NCBI GenBank assembly: GCA_965213645.1
Contig: CBDBZX010000002.1
Location: 1,302,001-1,366,000 of the forward strand
DNA length: 64,000 nt
Origin: CBDBZX01 sp965213645
Lineage (GTDB): Bacteria > Deinococcota > Deinococci > Deinococcales > Trueperaceae
Direction of reading: 5' to 3'
The position numbers and the translations under genes were made by a program. Shown piece after piece: positions 1 to 8,094 of this stretch. Under the pieces are notes generated by a model. That model was not told the origin of the DNA. It did no database searches and was given only the letters and a program-made list of their open reading frames with translations. The stretch's first letter is position 1. Every line of letters starts with the position of its first letter.

Positions 1-733
1 CCTCAACACCGTAAGCAGGTATATGCTCCGTTTGACGGCCGTTACTGACGAGTGCGCCTTCTGAGCCTAATTTCAACACCACGGACGCCGCGCCCTTCTC
101 TAAGAAGAGGTCGGCGATCGCCTGCGGGTCTTCCATGCCCGTCAATGTAGCCGCGTCCTCCAAGCTCGGCAGGCAGTAGTCGCAGTAGCGGATTGTCTCG
201 AACGTCACTGCCCTTGCCCGGTGCAAGGGCCAGAGCTTGAGGCGTAAGTTGGTGTCATAGGACACCTTGACGCCCTGCGCCTTGGCAAGTTCGAGTGCCT
301 TAAAGGTCGCGTCACAGGCGTTCTGGCTGATTGCCTGGCTAATTCCCGATAGGTGTAAGACCTTGACGCCCTCTAAGTGCTCGGCTGTGATGTCGTCTGG
401 CTGAAGCTGACTCGCCGCCGATTCCTGTCGATAGTAGGTGAAGGCGTGCTGCCCATCCGAGTAGGTGATGAAATAAATACCCGTAGAGTGCTTCTCGTCT
501 CGCACTACTCGTGAGACGTCAATCCCCTCACGATGCCAGAGATCGACGAACGCATCGCCAAAGGCATCTCGTCCAAGCCGCGTTATGATGCCGACATCAG
601 CGCCCTGCTGGGCAGCGGCGACCGCCATATTCGAGGTGTCACCGCCGAAGCCTTGTAGATAGAAGGCGCGCCCCTCACGCTCGACCTGTGCAAACTCGAG
701 GAGCGGCTCGCCCAAGGAGAGAAGCTCAGGCAT
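1..733 (-). CDS. kdgK: 2-keto-3-deoxygluconate kinase, PfkB family (C-terminus outside window)
   Basis: This gene encodes a PfkB/ribokinase-fold sugar kinase, most likely phosphorylating 2-keto-3-deoxygluconate to KDPG in the cytoplasm. Reading down from the ATG at 733-731, about 244 residues are visible before the left edge cuts the gene. They begin MPELLSLGEPLLEF and show the family pattern: the GGDTSNMAVAAAQQG substrate/dimer region near residue 30, ITRLGRDAFGD, a YYR sugar-acid contact and YDTNLRLKLW. The C-terminal GAGD catalytic motif lies outside the window. The ATG overlaps the stop of the RraA-like gene by one base (TGATG), so the two are translationally coupled. Adjacency to a KDPG aldolase gene supports the substrate call. 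Other PfkB sugar kinases cannot be excluded. Confidence 0.85.
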   Translation of the reverse strand, partial: MPELLSLGEPLLEFAQVEREGRAFYLQGFGGDTSNMAVAAAQQGADVGIITRLGRDAFGDAFVDLWHREGIDVSRVVRDEKHSTGIYFITYSDGQHAFTYYRQESAASQLQPDDITAEHLEGVKVLHLSGISQAISQNACDATFKALELAKAQGVKVSYDTNLRLKLWPLHRARAVTFETIRYCDYCLPSLEDAATLTGMEDPQAIADLFLEKGAASVVLKLGSEGALVSNGRQTEHIPAYGVE

Positions 734-1386
734 CAGATGCGCTGATACTTGGCGAGGCCGTCACGGAGCGAGCCCGACTCGCGGATAAATTTCGCCTGCT
801 CCGCTTCCTTCTGCTCGATCTCCTGTGCGGCTTTGAGCACCTCGTCGACGTGGTCTTTAGGCACGACGACAACGCCGTCCGTGTCGGCTACGATAAGGTC
901 GCCCGGCTGCACCTCGACGTCGCCGCAGGTGATGGGCCCGTTCTTCGAGAGAGTCTTAAAGCGCCCTACCGTCGTGCCTGGTGAAACGCTGCGGGCAAAA
1001 ACCGGGAAGTCGTAATCACGTTTAATCTCGGTGATATCTCTGATGCCACCATCCAAAATTGCGCCAGCCAGCCCGTTCACCGAGGCACCCGCCGTCATGA
1101 GACCGCCCCATACGGCGACCTCGCTCTCGCCGCCGATGCCGATAACGATGACGTCCCCCTCGTTCGACTCATCGATGAGGTCGAGCGCGTGGGTAGGCGG
1201 CACCGCCTCATCCGTAGGACCTTCAGCCACCGTCACGGCTGGGCCGACGATCTTCTTATCGTTGATGCGCGCCTCTATGCTGCTGTGCATGTAGCCCCTG
1301 CGCTTGGCGACCTGTTCGACCGCGTCGGCGGCGGAGGCTGTCGAAACCCCCCTGAAAGCTTCTATGGTTTCTTTTGGATAGGTCAT
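733..1386 (-). CDS. RraA-family aldolase-like protein
   Basis: This is a protein of about 217 residues of the RraA/4-hydroxy-4-methyl-2-oxoglutarate aldolase fold. The segment GAILDGGIRDITEIK carries the Arg-Asp pair that binds metal and substrate in class II pyruvate aldolases of this fold, preceded by the typical AVWGGLMTAGASVNG loop. The ATG at 1386 was chosen because AAAGGAG lies just upstream and because it overlaps the aldolase stop as ATGA. In a keto-acid operon the likely role is cleavage or decarboxylation of a 2-oxo acid. Some family members instead bind RNase E, but an enzymatic role fits the neighbours better. The exact substrate is unknown. Confidence 0.8.
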   Translation of the reverse strand: MTYPKETIEAFRGVSTASAADAVEQVAKRRGYMHSSIEARINDKKIVGPAVTVAEGPTDEAVPPTHALDLIDESNEGDVIVIGIGGESEVAVWGGLMTAGASVNGLAGAILDGGIRDITEIKRDYDFPVFARSVSPGTTVGRFKTLSKNGPITCGDVEVQPGDLIVADTDGVVVVPKDHVDEVLKAAQEIEQKEAEQAKFIRESGSLRDGLAKYQRI

Positions 1387-2018
1387 GCTTGCTCCTTTCT
1401 TGAATACGTTGTGTCTATATGGGCTAGGTAAGGGGCAAGGTGCCCCATAAGGTCTTTGCGAGCGTCCCAGGCACTCTCCTCTGGAGGTAGGAGCGCGCTG
1501 CCGACGCCGACACACTCGGCTCCTGCGGCGAAGTAGGCGTCCAAGTTGGTCTGATTGACGCCACCCGTCGGAATGAGCGGCACATCTGGGAGGACGCTTT
1601 TGAGCGCCTTGATGTGAGCCGGGCCGCCCGCACTCGCTGCCGGGAAGACCTTGACTGCCGCCGCGCCGCCCTGCCAAGCGCGCCACACCTCGGTCGGCGT
1701 GAAGCCGCTCGAGATGCAAGCCACGTCAGCCTCACGGCAGAGTGCGGCGAGGTCCGGTACGAGCACGGGGGACACGACGTAGCGGGCACCCGCCTCGATG
1801 CTCCTCTTGGCCTCCTCAACGGTAAAAACTGTGCCGACGCCTATAAGCGTGTCTCGGTCGGCGTACTCGCCTATAAGCTCGTAAGCGTCCGGTACAGATA
1901 AGGTTATCTCGAAGGTTTTGAAGCCAGCCCGACGAAGCGTGTCTATAGCCTTAGTGGCGTCCGCAACCGACCCATAGCGGATCACGGGCACAACTTTATG
2001 CCGCGCGAGTGTGCGCAT
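1383..2018 (-). CDS. eda: KDPG/KHG aldolase
   Basis: The product of about 211 residues is a class I aldolase that splits 2-keto-3-deoxy-6-phosphogluconate into pyruvate and glyceraldehyde 3-phosphate. The Schiff-base lysine is in AAAVKVFPAASAGG, the catalytic Glu in FKTFEITLS, and the phosphate-binding loop in LIPTGGVN. The ATG at 2018 (MRTLARHKVVPVIRY) fits the family length; upstream in-frame starts lie inside the preceding dehydrogenase gene. The stop overlaps the RraA-like start by ATGA. With the neighbouring KDG kinase this makes the two-step Entner-Doudoroff-type lower branch for sugar acids. Confidence 0.9.
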   Translation of the reverse strand: MRTLARHKVVPVIRYGSVADATKAIDTLRRAGFKTFEITLSVPDAYELIGEYADRDTLIGVGTVFTVEEAKRSIEAGARYVVSPVLVPDLAALCREADVACISSGFTPTEVWRAWQGGAAAVKVFPAASAGGPAHIKALKSVLPDVPLIPTGGVNQTNLDAYFAAGAECVGVGSALLPPEESAWDARKDLMGHLAPYLAHIDTTYSRKEQA

Positions 2019-2026
2019 CGTTGAGG

Positions 2027-2992
2027 CTACGCCCACCGGTTCACCCACGCTTTCGGTTCCCCTCCGGAAAAGACCCGCGCAACCTCTTCGCTCGCTATAG
2101 CGTGCAACTCCTCTACAGAGTGTTCGGAGTACCACGCAGTGTGATCCGTTACGACTACGTTGGGTAACGAGAGGAGCGGGTCTTCTAAATCGAGCGGCTC
2201 TTCTTCGAAGACGTCGAGACCCGCGCCGAACAAAAGACCACTTTGAAGTGCCTCGGTCAAGGCTCGCTGGTCCACTAACCCCCCACGTGACGTGTTGATG
2301 AGAACAGCCGTAGGCTTCATTAGTGCGAACTCTGAAGCTCCGATGAGATGGCGACTTTCTTCGGTTAGTGGCGCGTGCAAGGAGACGATGTCTGAGCGCC
2401 TACAAAGCTCATTTAACCCGACCTTTTGCACGTCACCCTCAACCTGGGCATAAGGGTCATGAACGAGGATTTCAGCCGAACTAAACCCCGCGAGCTTCTT
2501 TTCGAAGGCGCGGGCGATGCGCCCATACCCTATAAGCCCCCACGTTTTACCTGTTAGCGAGTAGATAGGCTCCGCCTGACCGACATTCCACACACCTCGC
2601 CGCACCGCCCGGTCGCGCTGCGTAACGCGTCTAGCGACGCTCAAGGCCAGCGCCAGCGCGTGCGTGCTCACCTCGTCGACGCCGTAGCCGGGCGTGTTGG
2701 CGACGTAGATACCCAGCTCCGTTGCCGCGTCCAGGTCGATGTTGTCGGTGCCTGAGCCGTAGCGCACGATAATCTTGCAGTGCTCGAGTGATTGAATTGT
2801 CTCACGCGTCAGCGGGGTCTCGCGCACCAGCACAGCCTCGACTCCTTTAAGTGCGTCCTTGTCGGCTACTGAAAGCGCTTCGACCTGCTGCACGCCGAAG
2901 GGAGCTAACCGCTCCCTTTCAACGTAGTAGTCGGCGTAGCCGTGACCGATGACGGCGACGCGGCGCGGTTTACCGGCCGGCGCGGTAGTCAT
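2027..2992 (-). CDS. D-2-hydroxyacid dehydrogenase (NAD-dependent)
   Basis: This 321-residue enzyme belongs to the D-isomer-specific 2-hydroxyacid dehydrogenases. The Rossmann motif GLIGYGRIARAF lies near residue 150. The catalytic Arg (INTSRGGLVD), Glu (FEEEPLD) and His (VVTDHTAWYSEHSVEEL) are all visible. It would interconvert a 2-keto acid and a D-hydroxy acid with NAD(H). The start overlaps the 3' end of the DctP remnant by about 23 bases and the stop is 8 bases before the aldolase ATG, so it sits in one transcription unit with the aldolase and kinase. Glyoxylate, hydroxypyruvate or a sugar-acid derivative are all possible substrates. Confidence 0.88.
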   Translation of the reverse strand: MTTAPAGKPRRVAVIGHGYADYYVERERLAPFGVQQVEALSVADKDALKGVEAVLVRETPLTRETIQSLEHCKIIVRYGSGTDNIDLDAATELGIYVANTPGYGVDEVSTHALALALSVARRVTQRDRAVRRGVWNVGQAEPIYSLTGKTWGLIGYGRIARAFEKKLAGFSSAEILVHDPYAQVEGDVQKVGLNELCRRSDIVSLHAPLTEESRHLIGASEFALMKPTAVLINTSRGGLVDQRALTEALQSGLLFGAGLDVFEEEPLDLEDPLLSLPNVVVTDHTAWYSEHSVEELHAIASEEVARVFSGGEPKAWVNRWA

Positions 2993-3432
2993 CGATTGCG
3001 GCGAAGAGCATGTCGATAAGCTCCTGATCCACTTCGCTCTCCAGGTACTCGAGTACGGGCGGCTGGGCGGCCTCGCGGAAGGCGTCGATCTGTTCCTGGC
3101 TTAGCACGGTCACGTCCATGCCGACCTCGCTCAGAATCTTCTCAGCGTTCTGGTCTTGTGACGCGGTCATCTCGCGGTGGATGCCCTCGGCAATCTCGGT
3201 CGCCTCTTGGACAATGGTCTGCTGCTCGGGCGTGAGTCCCTGAAAGAAGGTGTCGTTCATCAGATAGAGGTGAACGCTGTAGACGTGGCCATCTAAGCTG
3301 ACGTAGTTCTGGTATTGGTAGAGGCTGGCCGCCAAGATGTTGGTCACGCCGTTCTCCTGCCCGTCAACGACGCCTTGTTGCAGCGCGCTGGGTAGCTCGG
3401 GCCAGGCGATAGCCGAGGGGCTCGCGCACCTT
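2970..3432 (-). pseudogene. TRAP transporter solute-binding protein DctP, N-terminus lost
   Basis: Only the C-terminal half (about 150 residues) of a DctP-type periplasmic binding protein remains. The diagnostic segment WPELPSALQQGVVDGQENG is followed by the conserved MNDTFFQGLTPEQQTIVQEA helix and the C-terminal lobe. Homology stops abruptly at SPSAIAWP around 3425-3432. Upstream codons in the same frame (MRRKLDGEVEDID...) do not look like DctP and lie antisense to a hydrolase fragment. No signal peptide and no DctQ/DctM genes are present. A rearrangement has therefore removed the 5' end of this transporter gene, and probably the operon promoter with it. Confidence 0.75.
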
Positions 3433-3435
3433 CCA

Positions 3436-3743
3436 CCGCGCTCGTTTTCCTCTCGCCGATGAAGTCGCTGCGGGAGCAGGTCGATATCTTCAACCTCGCC
3501 GTCCAGCTTCCGCCGCACTTAGCAAACGCGCTTACAGCGCAGCTCGAGCATTACGCGAAGCTCAGCGTGGCTGCGACCGACTTCGGGCGCAACGTCGCCG
3601 CATTATCTACAAAGGGGCTTCTCGTCCACGACGAGGAGGACGACATCGTTCCCTTCGCCCCTACGCAGCGCGTCGCAGAATCTTGGTGCGACGCGGCGGT
3701 TGTTGAGCGTGTGACGCGCTTTGTAGCAGATATAGTCCGGTAG
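3436..3743 (+). pseudogene. alpha/beta hydrolase C-terminal fragment
   Basis: The plus-strand reading ...VFLSPMKSLREQVDIF... followed by STKGLLVHDEEDDIVPF and APTQRVAESWCDA matches the C-terminal cap and acid-residue region of serine alpha/beta hydrolases (LIVHD-x-DD-x-VPF pattern). There is no nucleophile elbow. Between AESWCDA and VERVTRFV the segment that should hold the catalytic His seems to be missing, so there is also an internal deletion. It lies head-on against the DctP remnant, with the junction around 3425-3436. It is read as a relic left by a rearrangement. Confidence 0.5.
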
Positions 3744-4400
3744 AGGCTCGAGGGTCATATCGCTAGGCGCGGCAGGTGAACAACCCGCCGCGCTCCTATC
3801 GGAAAATCGCCTAAACGACCGGAGGAAAGGCGCTCGCCTTACGGCGCGACCCACATCTTTTTCGAAACCTCCGCCAGCATCAGTAGCTAACGTGCCGCTA
3901 AAAGGGTGATGGTAAAAAATTTAGTTTGTGTTGCGCTGAGCTTCTCTCTTAGCCGTGCAGATACTAGCAGGTACACCCCTAGAGGACAGGCTAGCGGGAG
4001 CGGTCCACGCGACGCGCTCTTTGAGCGTTCTAGGTCCACGCGTTATGAAGTTCTCGCTACTGCGAAACGCACTATAGTCATCCGGTTTGAGACACGCTCA
4101 TTTTATAAAAACAACGTGTAACACGCACTTTCGGTGATGATACCTTTGCTGGTTACGCAGTTTCCCGTAGGGAAGGCAAAACTTCGTAAGCGACACTCCG
4201 TATATTTTGGAACTGCTAGGATATGTAAACGAGAACGGCGAAGTCGTCAAACACTGATACGAACGAATGGGTTTGCGTCGCAGGTCCGAAGTGAGCTGAT
4301 AGACCTCCAGAGCGCTCAGTTCGGCAGTCCGGTGGAGAAGCTCGATGCAGCATCAGTGTTTCACGAGAGAATGAGGTCGAGGCGCTAGGCTAGCTTAGCG
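3744..4400. other. Intergenic region without a convincing gene
   Basis: No open frame here has a recognisable protein signature or a good ribosome site. The short frames at 3906-4121 and 4134-4388 have composition unlike the neighbouring genes. The region contains one degenerate copy of the 79 bp interspersed repeat (about 4070-4150). It looks like decayed sequence next to the rearrangement near 3.43 kb. Confidence 0.6.
4070..4150 (+). repeat. 79-bp interspersed repeat, degenerate copy E
   Basis: TAGTCATCCGGTTTGAGACA matches the left end of copies A and B (GTATCATCTGGTCAGCTACA), and TAACACGCACTTT followed by GATGATAC matches their right half (TAGCACGCACTTT, GATGATATC). The outer ends are eroded. 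See the copies at 17273, 41769, 55974 and 63059. Confidence 0.55.
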
Positions 4401-5345
4401 TTAGAAAAACGCCCTGAGGCTCAGATTGAAAGTAAGCACGGTTGCTGCTTCGCTAAAGCGTCCACCTAAGGACGCAGTGAGTTCTTGGTCGCCCGAAGCA
4501 GTGTAGCTCAAGGTTGGATTGACTTGGGCACCTGTTTTTGGAAAGCCCACGCGGGCGTCCAGCTCTAAGCCCCTGTCTTCGTTTTGCAACACCGTGATTT
4601 GTCCGGCTAAACGCGGCGCAGCCGAACCTAAGTCGGGCGCTAAAGCGTCAGGCTCTAAAGGAGCATACGCTCCTTCTACCGTCCAGAGCCTATCGCCTAA
4701 ATAGCCCGTTACGCCGAGCGCGGCTCGAGCGTTGACGGGGTCTGTAAACAGCCAGCCTTCACCGTACACGACGAGGTCGCCAAGCGAACCGCTGCCACCT
4801 AAACCCGCGACGAAGCCATGTTCATACAAGGCTGTCGCTTCTAGCTCAAACGCGCCAAAGGTCCGCCGCACGTTAATGAGGGGAATCACGGTGTCACGGT
4901 AAAAGAGCGCCCCGCGCACTCGGTAGTTCTCTGGGAACCACGTCGCCCGCACCCCAGGCACGCCCAGCCGCACCCCTCTTTCGTTAATTTCCTCGACCAC
5001 AAACGGCAGCGTGATGCGTCCATACTCGAGCGCAAGTCGTTCGCGCCCAGCGCTCAGTTCGACGTCGCCTAAAGAGGTCGCGGCGTAGAGTTCGGTTAGC
5101 CCCGGTTCCGCTGTAACCTCTTCGCTGAAGCGGAGGCTCGGGTCTAGCTCGAGATTAAACGTCACAGGCTCCAAACGGTAATCTGCTTCGACGTGCGCCG
5201 CCACCGTCCAGCCAACTTGCTCGTCTGAGTCAAGGATGACAGTGGCATCTTCGGCGACCTCCAACTCACCTCTGTAATTCAGTTGCGCAAAGGAGAGGGA
5301 CGTAAATAACATAGAGGATATAAAGAGGATAGCGGCGTACCTCAT
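4401..5345 (-). CDS. Predicted outer-membrane beta-barrel protein
   Basis: The 314-residue product starts with a clear signal peptide (hydrophobic ILFISSMLFTSL, cut near SFAQ). The rest is alternating, strand-rich sequence without transmembrane helices, ending in NLSLRAFF, the terminal Phe typical of barrel insertion signals. No specific family was recognised. The start overlaps the ABC ATPase stop by ATGA, making it the last gene of the operon that also holds the LolA-like protein and two FtsX-type permeases. It may be the outer-membrane partner or cargo of that transporter. Function beyond an outer-membrane location is inference. Confidence 0.65.
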   Translation of the reverse strand: MRYAAILFISSMLFTSLSFAQLNYRGELEVAEDATVILDSDEQVGWTVAAHVEADYRLEPVTFNLELDPSLRFSEEVTAEPGLTELYAATSLGDVELSAGRERLALEYGRITLPFVVEEINERGVRLGVPGVRATWFPENYRVRGALFYRDTVIPLINVRRTFGAFELEATALYEHGFVAGLGGSGSLGDLVVYGEGWLFTDPVNARAALGVTGYLGDRLWTVEGAYAPLEPDALAPDLGSAAPRLAGQITVLQNEDRGLELDARVGFPKTGAQVNPTLSYTASGDQELTASLGGRFSEAATVLTFNLSLRAFF

Positions 5346-6034
5346 GCCGCTTGCAACGTCCCCTCGCGCAAGACGCGCCCGTCCTCCATGTTCACCGTGC
5401 GCTTCACATGGTCCAAAAGTCTTGGGTCGTGCGTCGAGAACACAAAGGTCACGCCCTCGTCTTCGTTCAGCCGCTTCATCAGCTCGATGAGGTCGCCCCC
5501 TGATTTGCTGTCCAAGTTCGCGGTGGGCTCGTCTGCCAAGATGATGTCGGGGCTCGCTGCGAACGCCCTCGCGACGGCGACGCGCTGCTGCTGCCCGCCC
5601 GAAAGTTGGTTGGGGCGGCGGTCGGCGTAGTCCTCCATGCCGAGGGCTTTAAGAGACTTCAAGGCTTTAGCCTCACGCTCCTTCTTATTCACGCCTTGCA
5701 GCTCTAAAACAAACGCGGCGTTCTCCAACGCGGTCAGCACCGGAATGAGGTTGTAGGCTTGAAAGACAAACCCGAGCTTATCAAGACGAACCGCCGCCGC
5801 CTCTTTCTTGCTGAGCTGGTCGATGCGCTTGTCGTTTAGATAAACTTCACCTGAGGTCGGGGTGTCGAGCCCACCCATGAGGTGCAAGAGCGTGCTCTTG
5901 CCGCTGCCCGAAGGCCCGGCGATGGCAGTGAATTCGCCCTTATCAATGGTGAGGTCCACCCCTTGTAAGGCGTGTGTCTCAACTTCACCGACTTGGTAGA
6001 TCTTGGTTAAGTTCTTGACCTCGAAAAGTGACAT
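5342..6034 (-). CDS. ABC transporter ATP-binding protein, LolD/MacB type
   Basis: This 230-residue ATPase has Walker A GPSGSGKST, Q-loop FVFQAYNLIPVLTALEN, signature LSGGQQQRVAVARA, Walker B IILADEPTAN and the H-loop in FVFSTHDPRLL. The insertion and length match the MacB/LolD/FtsE clade that powers FtsX-fold permeases. An AAAGGAAG ribosome site precedes the ATG. It would energise the two permeases upstream in the operon, driving release of lipoproteins or other envelope substrates rather than import. Confidence 0.93.
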   Translation of the reverse strand: MSLFEVKNLTKIYQVGEVETHALQGVDLTIDKGEFTAIAGPSGSGKSTLLHLMGGLDTPTSGEVYLNDKRIDQLSKKEAAAVRLDKLGFVFQAYNLIPVLTALENAAFVLELQGVNKKEREAKALKSLKALGMEDYADRRPNQLSGGQQQRVAVARAFAASPDIILADEPTANLDSKSGGDLIELMKRLNEDEGVTFVFSTHDPRLLDHVKRTVNMEDGRVLREGTLQAA

Positions 6035-6076
6035 GGTGCTTCCTTTCAGTTGACGGGTTTAGATGTTCGCTGAGGT

Positions 6077-7303
6077 CTAAGCGGTGTAGCGCATCGCCTC
6101 GGCTGGTTCGGTATTGGCGGCGATGCGTGCGGGCCAGAGGGCAGCAAGGAGCGCGGTTATGACGGCGAAGCCGACCGCGATAAGGATTTGCCAGGGTTCG
6201 GTAGAGAGGTAGAACACGCTGGGCAAGCCGAATTCTGCCAGTATCTCTTCGCTGTAACCAGGTAGTTCTAGCCCGTTCCGACCGAGCGCCACAAGTCCTA
6301 AGCCGATAGCGAGACCGATGGCTGCACCTGAAAGACAGAGGAGCAAGCTCTCGAGCGTCACCATGCCCATAACCCGCCGACCTCTCGCGCCTAAGCTGAT
6401 GATGACCCCGAACTCGCGGATGCGCTCTAAGGTACTCAGGTAAACTGTGTTTAAGACGAGTAGACCCGCCAGCACGAAGAAGATAAGCGACATCACCACG
6501 ATGACGGGCGCGAAAAACTGGACGATGGTCGCTAAGCTCGGGTCGATCTCGCGCCACCCTTCTACTGTCACACCGTCCCCTAGCGCATTTCTAAGCGCAG
6601 CCAATTCGTCCGCCGTCTGCGCGTCCTGCTCCAAAGTGTTGACGCCGGGGAAGTGCAGCTCGAGCCTGCTGAGTGCGTCCGGCGCAGCTAACTCCTGCGC
6701 CGCCATGAGCGAGAGATACGCGGCGTTAATCTCGCGGTTAGGGTCTTCAAAGTCCAGCAAGCCTTCAACCGTATAGGCGGCTGCGCCGTAGCCCTCCGTG
6801 CCGGGCGCATAGACGTACACGTCGTCGCCCAAGCCGACCTCTAAAGCCGTTGCGAGAGACTGCCCGAGCATAATGCCCGTGGTGTTGTCCCCTTCGACAA
6901 AGCTGCCTTCAACGAGATTGTCCACGAAGTCTTCGCGCACGACCTCGGGCCAGTCCTGACCTTGCACCGCTAAGCCTCTCGAGCGGTCTTCCCCTGCTAA
7001 AAGGCCAGGAACTTGCAGCGAGCCCACGGGAACTGCGTCGGGTAGAACCTGATTGACGGTCTCCCTGACCTCTTCCGCGTTCTCTAAAAGTCCATTGTCA
7101 AAGCTACGAGCGTCCCTATATCCTTCGGTATGAATCTGCGCGTTGCCGACCTCGTCGGTCAAGTCTCCATACATGCCGTTCGTCATCGCGCCGCCAAAGC
7201 TGTACATAACAATCGCGAAGAGCACAACGAGCGCTACAGCCAAGAGCGAGATGAGGCTGCGCCGTCCCTGCCGCCAGAGGTTGCGCCAGGCTAACTGGAT
7301 CAT
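6077..7303 (-). CDS. ABC transporter permease, FtsX/LolCE/MacB fold
   Basis: The product of about 408 residues begins MIQLAWRNLWRQGRRSLISL, the typical first helix of MacB/LolC-like permeases. It then has a large periplasmic domain (about residues 45-260) and three more helices ending in the PARIAANTEPAEAMRYT tail, a family hallmark (R-x-A-x-x-x-P-x-E-A-M/L-R). The ATG at 7303 overlaps the LolA-like stop as ATGA and has a GA-rich ribosome site; a GTG two codons earlier is less likely. It pairs with the related permease at 8095-9322. Confidence 0.9.
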   Translation of the reverse strand: MIQLAWRNLWRQGRRSLISLLAVALVVLFAIVMYSFGGAMTNGMYGDLTDEVGNAQIHTEGYRDARSFDNGLLENAEEVRETVNQVLPDAVPVGSLQVPGLLAGEDRSRGLAVQGQDWPEVVREDFVDNLVEGSFVEGDNTTGIMLGQSLATALEVGLGDDVYVYAPGTEGYGAAAYTVEGLLDFEDPNREINAAYLSLMAAQELAAPDALSRLELHFPGVNTLEQDAQTADELAALRNALGDGVTVEGWREIDPSLATIVQFFAPVIVVMSLIFFVLAGLLVLNTVYLSTLERIREFGVIISLGARGRRVMGMVTLESLLLCLSGAAIGLAIGLGLVALGRNGLELPGYSEEILAEFGLPSVFYLSTEPWQILIAVGFAVITALLAALWPARIAANTEPAEAMRYTA

Positions 7304-8040
7304 TCGCACGCCCCCTCACGCTCTAAGGCGTTTTGCGTAAAGCAGCCCTGCGGGATGTCCACGCCAAACTCCGCGTCTTGCCAGGTCACCACCGTGCGGT
7401 GACCTTCTTCTAAGAGGTCTGTTACCTCGAAGCGTTGCGGGATGTTGAGCCCGTCCACCTCGGCGTACTCCGAGAGCAGGTTCTCCTTCACGGCGTTGCC
7501 CCGCTGGTCATAATAGGTGATGTTCGTCGGTGCATACGAGGGCTTCATGGCGGTGAGTTCGACCTTGCCGTAAGGCGTCGGAGCGCCCTGATTCGGGACA
7601 AGCTCTAAGGTCACGCTCTCCTCAGTTTCCTCCAAAATGCTCGCTTGGTAGTCCTCTTCTAGGTCATCGCCTGCAAGGTCGTTATAGGAGATGTCCGAGC
7701 CTAAGAACGAGTCACTTTGGCCGCTGGGTGGGAGCCGCAATACCCTTCTCAAACGCGGGTTATAGATAAAGACGTTGTCTCCGTCGTTTAAGAACGCTTG
7801 TCCAGCGTCCCTGGGTGGCGCAATCACCCTGGTCAAGCCCTGCTCCTCCCCTTCGCTGTAGATGCGCATGGTGTAGGTGTCCTCTTCGTCCGGGCGGATG
7901 ACTTGCATGTTCAAAGTCGCGGCTTGTGACTCGCCGCGCAGGTTGTTGACGATAGTATCGAGGATGCTGCTTGCGTCCTCCTGAGCGGTTGCGAAGCTGA
8001 GGGTGAGTAAAAGGGTTAAGGTTGTGAGTACGAATTTCAT
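7300..8040 (-). CDS. LolA-like outer-membrane lipoprotein-sorting protein
   Basis: This is a 246-residue secreted protein. The signal peptide MKFVLTTLTLLLTLSFATAQ is followed by the LolA/LolB-like half-barrel domain found in proteins annotated as outer membrane lipoprotein-sorting protein. Visible motifs include QVIRPDEEDTYTMRIYSEG, NDGDNVFIYNPRLRRVLRLP and the SFLGSDISYNDLAGDD block. It has a good AAAGGAG site. Its place between two LolC/E-type permeases suggests that it receives a lipid-modified or hydrophobic substrate from the ABC complex and carries it towards the outer membrane. The cargo is not indicated. Confidence 0.85.
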   Translation of the reverse strand: MKFVLTTLTLLLTLSFATAQEDASSILDTIVNNLRGESQAATLNMQVIRPDEEDTYTMRIYSEGEEQGLTRVIAPPRDAGQAFLNDGDNVFIYNPRLRRVLRLPPSGQSDSFLGSDISYNDLAGDDLEEDYQASILEETEESVTLELVPNQGAPTPYGKVELTAMKPSYAPTNITYYDQRGNAVKENLLSEYAEVDGLNIPQRFEVTDLLEEGHRTVVTWQDAEFGVDIPQGCFTQNALEREGACE

Positions 8041-8094
8041 GTGTTCTCCTTTCAGAGAAGTAAGAAGTAGGAAAAAAGGTTCTTGCTCCTGCTC

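Noticed and set aside
14..26. GCAGGTATATGC near the left edge, resembling the 79-bp repeat end
   Set aside because: It lies within the KDG kinase coding sequence in a conserved reading frame and has no right end; chance similarity.
3906..4388. Two short plus-strand frames (3906-4121 and 4134-4388)
   Set aside because: No homology-like features, no ribosome sites, and the second overlaps the degenerate 79-bp repeat.
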